From: Clostridia bacterium
GTDB lineage: Bacteria > UBA6262 > WVXT01 > JAUXBS01
Reading direction: 5' to 3'
NCBI GenBank assembly: GCA_030619245.1
Contig: JAUXBS010000047.1
Coordinates: 1-7,782 of the forward strand
DNA length: 7,782 bases
Position 1 is the first letter of the stretch, and each line of letters opens with the position of its first letter. Below the pieces are notes generated by a model that saw only the letters and a list, made by a program, of their open reading frames with translations, searched no databases and had not been told where the DNA came from. Below are positions 1-6,757 of this stretch, in pieces. The position numbers and the translations under genes were made by a program.

Positions 1-267
1 AGCGCTCTGTCTCATAAATTCCCGATGTTTTTGCAATGTGATTTTGAGCCGTGCCGAAGCAACGAGAGGCGAGCATATCGGGAATATGCAAGCCGAGTGT
101 TGCAAAGGCGCAGGCCAAAAGCCCTTTGCCCTTCGGGAGGCTATATCCCGGGCAACTTCTTCGTTGTTTCGTCGGTTACAATACCACCGCATTGCTCTCT
201 CCTCACGCCTTGAATTTGCCTCAGGCTATAGCCTCAAAAATACCGGTAATTTATGAGACAGAGCGCT
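1..267. repeat. MITE-like element with long terminal inverted repeats and internal hairpins
   Basis: The first 20 bases, agcgctctgtctcataaatt, recur as an exact reverse complement at 248-267. The inverted repeat continues inward with mismatches only at 21, 25 and 27, giving ends 33 bp long with 30 matches. Inside are further complementary pairs: gcatat/atatgc at 73-78/84-89, a pair at 55-65/161-171 (11 positions, one G-T), gttgc/gcaac at 99-103/152-156, gcaaagg/cctttgc at 102-108/123-129, cggga/tcccg at 134-138/146-150, and a 12-bp palindrome at 223-234. No frame looks like a protein gene. The size, the ends and the lack of coding capacity fit a non-autonomous transposable element or a strongly folded repeat. 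The left flank lies outside the window, so a target-site duplication cannot be tested and the element could extend further left. A structured RNA is an alternative. Confidence 0.6.
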
Positions 268-464
268 GATACTGTCTGAACCCGGTCAGGCCGGGCGAGT
301 TCCGCAGGCGCCGCAAAAACCGCTCTCTAATGCAGACTTGAGGCAGGGGAATACATCCTCCAGGATGCTTAACAATTTGAATTGATTTTACTGATACCAT
401 TATATCGTTGGTAAACAACCTCTATTTACCCACGGATTCTGATGAAGAGCCAAATATCAGGGGG
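268..464. other. Intergenic region downstream of argS, no clear gene or terminator
   Basis: This stretch separates the argS stop codon from the inverted-repeat element. It contains short hairpins: cccgg/ccggg at 281-285/291-295, catcct/aggatg at 354-359/362-367, and ctgat/atcag at 439-443/456-460. None is followed by a run of T on the minus strand, so no classical intrinsic terminator for the operon is visible. A 49-codon minus-strand reading frame runs from an ATG at 400-398 to a TAA at 253-251, ending inside the inverted repeat. It has an arginine-rich C-terminal half, no clear ribosome binding site, and I do not recognise it. It may be the remnant of a gene cut by the element or chance. 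Confidence 0.5.
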
Positions 465-2108
465 TCACATTTTTTCAGGCGCGGAAATTCCCATCATTTT
501 CAATCCGTTCCTTACAACCACCTGCAGCGCCTTCACCAGCATCAGGCGGCTTCCGGTCAGGTTCTTATCATTAACAATCACCCTGTGTTTTGTATAGTAC
601 CTGTGAAATACTCCCGCCAGATCCTGCAGGTACCCTGTTAAATGATGAGGTTCCAGTGTATTACAGCAATGAACCAGCAAGTCCGGATAAGTAATTAATT
701 TCTTGATTATTATCAGTTCTTCCGGCTCCTTCAGCAAACCGGCATCGCATCCCGGATTAAAATCAACACCCATTTTCTTTGCTTCCCGGAAAATACTGCA
801 TACCCTGGCATGAGCGTACTGAACGTAGTACACTGGATTTTCCTGTGATTGCTTTTTTGCAAGCTCCAGGTCGAAATCCAGTGGACTGTTGGCATTTCTC
901 ATCAGGTAGAAAAACCTGCAGGCATCACTTCCCACCTCGTCAATAACCTGTCTTAATGTAACATAATTCGCCTTCCTCTTAGACATTATAACCGGCTTTC
1001 CCCCTATGGTAAGGTTAACCAGTTGGTAAAGCAGTATCTTCAGCCTGTCAGGGTCATAACCCAGGGCTTTAACAGACCCCTTTACCCTGTCTATATAACC
1101 GTGATGGTCAGCGCCCCATATATTTATAACAGTTTCAAATCCTCTCTTAAACTTATCATAATGATAGGCAATATCCGAAGCAAGATAAGTCCCGGTCTTA
1201 TCCTTTCTCGTAATCACCCTGTCCTTATCATCCTTAAACTCTGTTGATTTGAACCACAGGGCTCCTCCTTTCTCGTACACATATCCCTTTTTTTTCAATC
1301 TATCAACAGCAGCATCAATTTTATTCTTTCCGTCTTTCTCTTTAAAAAGACTGCTTTCATAGAACCAGTTATCAAAAACCAGCCCGAAATCACCCATGTC
1401 TTTTTTTATGTACTTCTCAATTATCTTTTCCACAGCATACTTCTTGATGGCTTCCCTGTCACCGGAATTCTCTTCAATGAAACCCCTGCCTTCATTATAA
1501 ACTTCTTTCAGGTAATCCCCTCCATAACCACCTTCAGGCGCGGGTTTGCCCTCTCCTGCGCATACCAGGGAATCAGCCAGTAAATTAATCTGATTTCCCA
1601 CATCATTCACATAGTATTCCCTTGTCACATCAAAACCAAGATTCTTCATAATATTCGCAAGACAGTCGCCAAGGGCGGCGCCCCTTCCGTGGCCGACATG
1701 AGAGGGCCCGGTCGGATTGGCTGAAACGAATTCAATCATGACCTTCCTTTTACTCCCAATGTTCCCTCCGCCATATTTATGGCCTTCCCTGATAATGTTT
1801 TCAAGTTCATTATAAAAAACGCTTTTGTTAATGTAAATATTTATAAAACCCGGCTTCATGAACTTTACTGCCTCAAAATATTTCTTTTCCAGGGAAAGTT
1901 CAGTTGCCAGTTCCCCGGCAATCTTAAGAGTGGACTCTTTCAACCTTGAAGCCAGAATCATTGCGGCATTGGTTGCATAATCCGCCTTGATGTTCCCCGG
2001 AGGAACCTCCACATTGTAACGGGGCATCCTGGTTTCTGCCTCGCCGTGGTTCATCATAACCTTCTTAACCGCCTTATCAATAATCAACAAAAGTTCTTTT
2101 TTTATCAT
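465..2108 (-). CDS. argS: Arginyl-tRNA synthetase
   Basis: This is a class Ia aminoacyl-tRNA synthetase that charges tRNA-Arg with arginine in the cytoplasm, using ATP. From the ATG at 2108 the protein has 547 residues, normal for the family. An N-terminal additional domain (about 1-110) is followed by the catalytic Rossmann core with the HIGH-type motif SANPTGPSHVGH (HVGH at 137-140), the GADHHGYIDR segment near 332-341, and the degenerate KMSKS loop MSKRK at 375-379, then the DALR anticodon-binding domain from about 426 to the end, closing in the typical MGISAPEKM. An upstream in-frame GTG at 2150 would add 14 Lys/Glu-rich residues. I prefer 2108 because its ATG overlaps the rsfS stop as ATGA and the protein then begins where the family usually begins. 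It is the last gene of the operon and appears intact. Confidence 0.96.
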   Translation of the reverse strand: MIKKELLLIIDKAVKKVMMNHGEAETRMPRYNVEVPPGNIKADYATNAAMILASRLKESTLKIAGELATELSLEKKYFEAVKFMKPGFINIYINKSVFYNELENIIREGHKYGGGNIGSKRKVMIEFVSANPTGPSHVGHGRGAALGDCLANIMKNLGFDVTREYYVNDVGNQINLLADSLVCAGEGKPAPEGGYGGDYLKEVYNEGRGFIEENSGDREAIKKYAVEKIIEKYIKKDMGDFGLVFDNWFYESSLFKEKDGKNKIDAAVDRLKKKGYVYEKGGALWFKSTEFKDDKDRVITRKDKTGTYLASDIAYHYDKFKRGFETVINIWGADHHGYIDRVKGSVKALGYDPDRLKILLYQLVNLTIGGKPVIMSKRKANYVTLRQVIDEVGSDACRFFYLMRNANSPLDFDLELAKKQSQENPVYYVQYAHARVCSIFREAKKMGVDFNPGCDAGLLKEPEELIIIKKLITYPDLLVHCCNTLEPHHLTGYLQDLAGVFHRYYTKHRVIVNDKNLTGSRLMLVKALQVVVRNGLKMMGISAPEKM

Positions 2109-2470
2109 TTTCTTTTTTTCTTCCAATCTACCTTTTTTGCCTGTGACCACAAGTCTTCAACCTTGTAATACTTCCTGGTGTCCTCCTTGAACACATGAAT
2201 CATAATACCTGAATAATCCAGAAGGATCCACTGGGCAATGCTTATCCCCTCCCTGTGTTCAGGTATAATATTATTCTTTTTTAGTTCATGTATTATGCCA
2301 TTGGCTATACTGCTTACGTGTATATTTGTCCTCCCGCTGCAAACGATGTAGTAATCCACGAACGGCGTTATTTTTCTTACGTCCATCACTATTATTCTTC
2401 CGGCCTTTTTTTTCTGCGCAATCAAGGCGCACTCCTTGGCAAGCTGCCTGTAACTAATATTTTTTTTCAT
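2105..2470 (-). CDS. rsfS: Ribosomal silencing factor RsfS
   Basis: The product is a 121-residue RsfS/DUF143 protein (also called Iojap-like). In known members it binds ribosomal protein uL14 on the large subunit, blocks joining with the small subunit and so lowers translation when nutrients are short. Visible family signatures are the VDYYIVCSGRTNIHVSSIA block in the first half and WILLDYSGIMIHVF followed by RKYYKVEDLW near the end. The start is set at 2470 rather than the in-frame ATG at 2488, because AAGGAG lies 4 nt before 2470 and the protein then starts MKKNISYRQL. The gene overlaps the end of the LCP gene by 17 nt and its stop codon overlaps the argS start (ATGA). Linkage to nadD is a widespread bacterial arrangement. 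The lysine-rich end (KKVDWKKKRK) is a little basic but unremarkable. Confidence 0.94.
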   Translation of the reverse strand: MKKNISYRQLAKECALIAQKKKAGRIIVMDVRKITPFVDYYIVCSGRTNIHVSSIANGIIHELKKNNIIPEHREGISIAQWILLDYSGIMIHVFKEDTRKYYKVEDLWSQAKKVDWKKKRK

Positions 2471-3689
2471 ATATCTCCTTAAAATCATCCCCTATAACAA
2501 TACTTAACTCAACCAGCCGTGTTTTATCTATTTCCGTTTTCACTTCACTGCACCCGACTACCCTGGCAACCCTGTACGCAAGGCCTATATCGCCCTGCCT
2601 GTCAATAACAGTGGTATACTTTTTATAATTACCGTAATTGCCCCACCTGACAGCGTCTATTCCGAACTGTCTCAGGTATAATTGTAAATCCTCTGCCAAC
2701 CCCCTCCTGCTGGTCGCATTCCACACTTCAACAACCACTATATCGTCAAACGTTTCAGCCATCGGTTTCAAACCGTAATTCCTGCTGTTTTCACGGTAAC
2801 TGTTCTTTATAACCTGAACGACATTGCCTACTTTCTCTTTTTCCGTAACCCAGTAGTTCTTGCCGATAAGGCACTTTGCTATACCGGGCAGGTTCTGTAT
2901 GCGCAAATCCCTTCTGGTCACATCCCTTAACTCAATCATCAGGGAAATCACATCCTTCAGCCACATATTAGTCCACGTGTTCCTGACTATAGCTGAATAT
3001 ATATCAGGAAGTTTCATGAGCAGCCTCACATTCCTCATCTGGTTTGAAAGGATTTTCAAAAATTTATGCTGTCTTACAATCCTTCCCACGTCACCGAGCG
3101 CCTTATCCCTGAACCTTATGTATTCCAGTGATTTCTTACCGTTCAATTTCTGCAGCCCGGGTTTGAAGTGAATATGAAGCTTCCCCCAGTTATCATCGTA
3201 ATCCATTCTTTTCTCTATATTCATTTCCACACCACCCATTGCATCAATCACATCGCAGAAACTGTTATAATCAACCTGTAAATAGAACTGTATCGTCATA
3301 TCAAGAAATTTGCTTATAGAATCCTTGACGGCAATACAACTATCGTGGGGATTTTTCGTTTTATTATAAGCCCTTGCATATACTTCATTAGCCTTCTGAT
3401 AAGGCCTCCAGTGTTTACTGTCAGTGCGTGGAACCTTTGAATCCCTCGGAATCGACAGGATATCCAGAAACTTGGTTCTTGGTTCATAACTTAACAACAT
3501 TATAACATCAGCGTGCTTGCTGTACTTTAACTCATCACAACCGAGCATAAGAATGTTTATCCTTTTTTCACAGCGCAGCAGGTTTTCAACCTCGCTTCCT
3601 GATGAAAAATACATTACAATTAATATTAAAACCAGGAAAAAACCCAGCAGTATTCTCTGTTTCCTTATTTTTGTTTTCTTTATTACCAT
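2454..3689 (-). CDS. LytR-CpsA-Psr (LCP) family cell-wall protein with C-terminal LytR_C domain
   Basis: The protein has 411 residues: a basic N-terminus, one membrane helix at about 13-29, an LCP catalytic domain at about 43-215 outside the membrane, and a C-terminal LytR_C-type domain at about 316-402. LCP motifs visible are INILMLGCDE (44-53), the acidic residue D61 in HADVIML, SIPRD with R82 and D83, and YIRFRDKALGDVGRIVRQ (190-207), whose arginines and aspartates line the polyprenyl-pyrophosphate pocket in characterised members. Such enzymes move glycopolymers from a lipid carrier to peptidoglycan or another acceptor. The substrate here is unknown. The usual RSDT motif reads HADV, so one commonly conserved arginine is absent. 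The gene overlaps nadD by 7 nt and rsfS by 17 nt. Placed in the operon with an M23 peptidase, it suggests an envelope-assembly role. Confidence 0.88.
   Translation of the reverse strand: MVIKKTKIRKQRILLGFFLVLILIVMYFSSGSEVENLLRCEKRINILMLGCDELKYSKHADVIMLLSYEPRTKFLDILSIPRDSKVPRTDSKHWRPYQKANEVYARAYNKTKNPHDSCIAVKDSISKFLDMTIQFYLQVDYNSFCDVIDAMGGVEMNIEKRMDYDDNWGKLHIHFKPGLQKLNGKKSLEYIRFRDKALGDVGRIVRQHKFLKILSNQMRNVRLLMKLPDIYSAIVRNTWTNMWLKDVISLMIELRDVTRRDLRIQNLPGIAKCLIGKNYWVTEKEKVGNVVQVIKNSYRENSRNYGLKPMAETFDDIVVVEVWNATSRRGLAEDLQLYLRQFGIDAVRWGNYGNYKKYTTVIDRQGDIGLAYRVARVVGCSEVKTEIDKTRLVELSIVIGDDFKEIYEKKY
2475..2480 (-). promoter_or_regulatory. Ribosome binding site that fixes the rsfS start
   Basis: On the minus strand AAGGAG stands 4 nt ahead of the ATG at 2470-2468. 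It lies between the two candidate in-frame ATG codons (2488 and 2470), so it can serve only the downstream one. The site is embedded in the last codons of the LCP gene. Confidence 0.8.
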
Positions 3690-4288
3690 TTCTTGTTTTT
3701 TCCGTACAGCCCTTTTTCCTTAATATACCCGGCAACAGGCGTCGGGACAAGATGTTTAAAACTTGCGTTTACCTCCACCCTCTTCCGAATATTAGACGCA
3801 GAAATATCAAGCGCATTTATATTGAGTACCTTCATATTCCGACTGAACCTTTTCTCCAATCCGTCAATTTTAAAGCCAGGCCTCTGCACCACGATGAAAC
3901 TGCACAACTCAAGCAGTTTCTCCGGGTCCTTCCAGGATTTAATTACCGATGCTTCATCAGAACCAATAATAAAAAATATTTCATCGTTAATGTACAGACT
4001 TCTTCTTAATTTTCTCAAAATATTTATTGTTGCAACGGGCCTGCCTGTTCTCCCGCTTTCCTTTATCTCAAAATCCGAAACCTCCAGCCAGTCCAAACCG
4101 TCCGCGGCAAGGCAGGCCATTTTATACCTCTGACCGGGCGCAGCGCCTTTTATTTCCTTGTGCCGCGCCTTTCCTGAGGGAAGCAGCACAACCTTATCCA
4201 GCCTCATTTTTAGTTTAACCTTCCTGACAATGCGAATATGGCCATTATGAACAGGATTAAAAACTCCGCCCAGTATCCCTATTTTCAT
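3683..4288 (-). CDS. nadD: Nicotinate-nucleotide adenylyltransferase
   Basis: This 201-residue enzyme joins ATP and nicotinate mononucleotide to give deamido-NAD, the penultimate step of NAD synthesis, in the cytoplasm. It is a typical nucleotidyltransferase of the HxGH family. Visible motifs are GGVFNPVHNGH at 7-17 with the catalytic H14-x-G-H17, IIGSDEASVIKSW at 107-119 (the GxD...W signature), and the C-terminal ISASNIRKR at 162-170, the counterpart of ISSTxIR that binds ATP phosphates. The nucleotide-binding loop deviates slightly from the more frequent GGTFDPIH form. Its ATG lies 7 nt after the proA stop, with AGGA at 4293-4296 overlapping that stop codon. Its own stop overlaps the LCP start by 7 nt. 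The protein looks intact and functional. Confidence 0.96.
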   Translation of the reverse strand: MKIGILGGVFNPVHNGHIRIVRKVKLKMRLDKVVLLPSGKARHKEIKGAAPGQRYKMACLAADGLDWLEVSDFEIKESGRTGRPVATINILRKLRRSLYINDEIFFIIGSDEASVIKSWKDPEKLLELCSFIVVQRPGFKIDGLEKRFSRNMKVLNINALDISASNIRKRVEVNASFKHLVPTPVAGYIKEKGLYGKNKKW

Positions 4289-4295
4289 CTTTTCC

Positions 4296-5552
4296 TTATT
4301 CCCTCACCTGTCCATCACCGTATATCATATACTTCGTTGACGTCAGGTCCTTTATTCCCATAGGCCCGCGGGCATGAATCTTCTGCGTTGAAATACCTAT
4401 CTCCGAGCCCATCCCAAACTGGCTGCCGTCAGTAAACCTCGTCGAAGCATTCCAATATACTGAAGCAGAGTCCACCCGCTTCAGAAATTCCTCCGCCCTT
4501 CCCCTGTCTTCAGTAACAATAGCATCCGAATGGCCAGAACCATAACTTAAAATATGGCCTATGGCTTCGTCATAATTATCAACAACCTTTACTGACAGGA
4601 TCAGGTCAAGGTACTCCGTTGACCAGTCCTCCTCGTTTGCCTTCCTTATCCCCGCAGCTATTTCAGCGGTTTTATCATCACCGCGCACCTCAACGCCCGC
4701 AGCCTGCATTTTTTTCACCAGGCCGGGAAGCAGCCGGCCGGCAACGTCCTTGTGCACCAGAAGCGTCTCCATGGCATTGCACACACCCGGGCGCTGCACT
4801 TTTGCGTTAATACATATTTTTTCCGCCTTCCCGGGGTCAGCTGAGGCATCAACGTAAGTATGGCACAGTCCCCTGCCGTGCCTCATAACCGGTACGGTTG
4901 CATTTCTTGTAATACTGTCTATCATTTTCTCACTACCCCGGAGAATTATCATGTCCAGTAACTTATCCAGGCGGGACATCCCGGCCACCGCCTCCCTGTC
5001 AGTTGTCCTTATCAAACCTATTGCGCCTTCCGGTATGCCTGCCCCGTATGCAGCTTTTTCAATAATTGAAACAATCGCCATGTTTGAATTTATTGATTCC
5101 GACCCCCCCCTTAGCACGACGGAATTCCCTGATTTAAGGCAAAGGCCTGCCGAGTCTCCCGTAACGTTCGGCCGGGATTCATAAATAATCCCTATTACCC
5201 CGAGCGGCACCCTTACTTTTCTTATAAGCAGCCCATTCGGCCTTTTTACCTCTTCAAGCACCTCGCCAACCGGGTCCGGCAGCTTCGTGATGTCCCTTAA
5301 CCCATCAGCCATTGACCTTATCCTATTTTCAGTAAGATTAAGCCGGTCAATAAGCGCTTTTGAAAGGCCTGACTTTTCAGCAGCCTTCATGTCAATACTG
5401 TTCTTATCCAGTATCTCACTCATATTCTTCTCAACAGCGTCAGCCATTGCAATCAATGCCCTGTTTCTAACATTCCCGCTGATACCCGCAAGTATCCTTG
5501 ATGCTTCCTTTGCCCGCTTTGAAACATCACTAACTTCTTTAAAAATATTCAT
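4296..5552 (-). CDS. proA: Glutamate-5-semialdehyde dehydrogenase (gamma-glutamyl phosphate reductase)
   Basis: ProA reduces gamma-glutamyl phosphate to glutamate-5-semialdehyde with NADPH, the second step of proline synthesis from glutamate. The protein has 418 residues, the usual size, with the aldehyde-dehydrogenase fold. The dinucleotide-binding part contains YESRPNVTGDSAGLCLKSGN (124-143). The nucleophilic cysteine is C258 in VQRPGVCNAMETLL, and the family's C-terminal block NASTRFTDGSQFGMGSEIG runs from 368. The ATG overlaps the M23 stop as ATGA, and GGAG stands 4 nt upstream at 5557-5560. The start is therefore coupled to the preceding gene, and a strong hairpin (5564-5592) sits 3 nt before the GGAG. 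No proB (glutamate 5-kinase) is in the window, so the first pathway step must be encoded elsewhere. Codons 148-150 are written in a run of eight G residues. Confidence 0.97.
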   Translation of the reverse strand: MNIFKEVSDVSKRAKEASRILAGISGNVRNRALIAMADAVEKNMSEILDKNSIDMKAAEKSGLSKALIDRLNLTENRIRSMADGLRDITKLPDPVGEVLEEVKRPNGLLIRKVRVPLGVIGIIYESRPNVTGDSAGLCLKSGNSVVLRGGSESINSNMAIVSIIEKAAYGAGIPEGAIGLIRTTDREAVAGMSRLDKLLDMIILRGSEKMIDSITRNATVPVMRHGRGLCHTYVDASADPGKAEKICINAKVQRPGVCNAMETLLVHKDVAGRLLPGLVKKMQAAGVEVRGDDKTAEIAAGIRKANEEDWSTEYLDLILSVKVVDNYDEAIGHILSYGSGHSDAIVTEDRGRAEEFLKRVDSASVYWNASTRFTDGSQFGMGSEIGISTQKIHARGPMGIKDLTSTKYMIYGDGQVRE

Positions 5553-6757
5553 TTTTCTCCATTGGGGACAGACACCAAGGGTGTCTGTCCCCGATTATTT
5601 GCAAGTTCAATGAGCCTTTTTCTCTTTATTTTATTGAACTCGCTTATTTTTTCAGAACTCACTCTTTTGCCTGATGGAATTTTAAGTTTCAGGAAGTTCA
5701 CTAACTTCCCGTATTTTCTTATCCTGAAATCAAGGTGGGGCCCGGTTGAAAGCCCGGTGGAACCAACATATCCTATCACATCCTTCTGTTTCACTTTTCT
5801 GCCCTTTTTTATACCCTTCCCGTACCTTGAAAGGTGTCCGTAGGAAGTGGTGTAAATTGAATTATGCCTTATTATAACGCACTTGCCCGCCCCGCCCTTC
5901 CGTCCGCAATAAGTAACGGTCCCGTCTCCAATACTTACAACCGGGGTTCCTGCCGGCGCCGCATAATCTATCCCGCTGTGAGGGCGGTATATCTTCAGTA
6001 TCGGATGGAACCTCCTCCTTGAGAAATATGATGAGATGCGGCGGAAGTCCAGCGGAGCCCTTAGAAACTGCTTACGCATGGACTTTCCATCCAGGTCATA
6101 ATACTGGTTATTGAATATTACAGCAGTATGCGAACCTGTTTCTTCTCCTTTATATATGGCAGAAAGTATTTTTCCGTCAATCGCATTGCCCCTGTTGTCT
6201 ACATACCTCATCCATACAAGTTTGTAGCTATCACCCTGCCTGGGCTCCGTAAGAAAATCCACCTGCCAGGAAAATATGTCAGTAAACCTCATGATTAAAT
6301 CAGGAGTTAAATCCTGGCTTCTCATCGCATTCCATAAACTGCTGTCTATCTCCCCTGTAATTCCGACTACCTTCTCCTCCATGGGGACCTTGCTGTAACC
6401 CGCATTAAAGACATTTGACGTGGTTTTTTCCACAGCATAGATGAATATGTTATGATAAAACCTGAAAGCTCTGAAATAACCGTCAGTTGACCTCACTATC
6501 TCGTACCTGTCACCAGGACGGCATATACGAACATCATAATACGGCTTTAATGCTTCTGTTATCCTGTAAATGGTATAGGATGATAATCCATCGTTGATAA
6601 GGCAGCTGTAAAATGATTCGCCTGATGCTATACTGCCTGCGCTTACATCCACGGGGACTGGTTCATTTGTCTGCTTTTGCTTTTTGAGAAAAACAATTAC
6701 CAGTATAATAATGGAAAACGCCAGGACGGCATAGATATTCTTTTTTGATATGATCAC
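5549..6757 (-). CDS. Membrane-anchored M23-family peptidase (OapA/MepM-like)
   Basis: The 402-residue protein starts at a GTG (GTGA overlap with the preceding stop). No closer ATG exists. One membrane helix (about 8-24) anchors it with the rest in the periplasm. Residues about 46-240 resemble the N-terminal OapA/LysM-like domains of MepM-type cross-link hydrolases. The C-terminal LytM (M23) domain spans about 241-360, with metal ligands H260 and D264 in RPHSGIDYAAP, H308 in SYGHLS, and GPHLDF at 339-344. In classical members the last motif is HxH, but here it is H341-L-D343, so the usual third metal ligand is aspartate. It may cleave peptide cross-links in peptidoglycan with altered chemistry, or be a regulator of other hydrolases. 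I cannot tell which. The last residues (about 389-398) come from an inserted palindrome. It overlaps proA by ATGA. Confidence 0.92.
   Translation of the reverse strand: MIISKKNIYAVLAFSIIILVIVFLKKQKQTNEPVPVDVSAGSIASGESFYSCLINDGLSSYTIYRITEALKPYYDVRICRPGDRYEIVRSTDGYFRAFRFYHNIFIYAVEKTTSNVFNAGYSKVPMEEKVVGITGEIDSSLWNAMRSQDLTPDLIMRFTDIFSWQVDFLTEPRQGDSYKLVWMRYVDNRGNAIDGKILSAIYKGEETGSHTAVIFNNQYYDLDGKSMRKQFLRAPLDFRRISSYFSRRRFHPILKIYRPHSGIDYAAPAGTPVVSIGDGTVTYCGRKGGAGKCVIIRHNSIYTTSYGHLSRYGKGIKKGRKVKQKDVIGYVGSTGLSTGPHLDFRIRKYGKLVNFLKLKIPSGKRVSSEKISEFNKIKRKRLIELANNRGQTPLVSVPNGEK
5564..5592. repeat. REP-like perfect palindrome inside the 3' end of the M23 gene
   Basis: ggggacagacacc at 5564-5576 is matched exactly by its reverse complement at 5580-5592, with a 3-nt centre (aag). 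It lies within the last codons of the M23 peptidase gene and encodes the tail RGQTPLVSVP. It ends just before the proA Shine-Dalgarno sequence. There is no T-run on either side, so it is not a classical terminator. From memory, palindromes with a GGGGACAG core occur as dispersed repeats in various genomes, some linked to REP-associated Y1 transposases. This cannot be checked from one copy. As RNA it would form a very stable hairpin. Confidence 0.75.

Noticed and set aside
25..269. Three plus-strand open frames within the inverted-repeat element
   Set aside because: They overlap one another in different frames, show no domain-like composition, and are explained by the hairpin-rich repeat.
281..295. 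cccgg/ccggg hairpin as an intrinsic terminator of the operon
   Set aside because: No run of T follows it on the minus strand; the same is true of the hairpins at 354-367 and 439-460.
391..400. TATAAT on the minus strand just before 400 as a promoter -10 box
   Set aside because: No -35-like hexamer occurs at a workable distance, and there is no convincing gene downstream.
465..2150. Longer argS form starting at GTG 2150
   Set aside because: It adds a Lys/Glu-rich 14-residue extension and a larger overlap with rsfS. The ATG at 2108 forms the ATGA overlap typical of this operon and matches the usual N-terminus.
2105..2488. Longer rsfS form starting at ATG 2488
   Set aside because: The strong AAGGAG lies downstream of that ATG and is spaced for the ATG at 2470.
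3602..4133. Plus-strand open frames opposite LCP and nadD
   Set aside because: They lie wholly antisense to well-supported genes, lack recognisable domains and have no ribosome binding sites.
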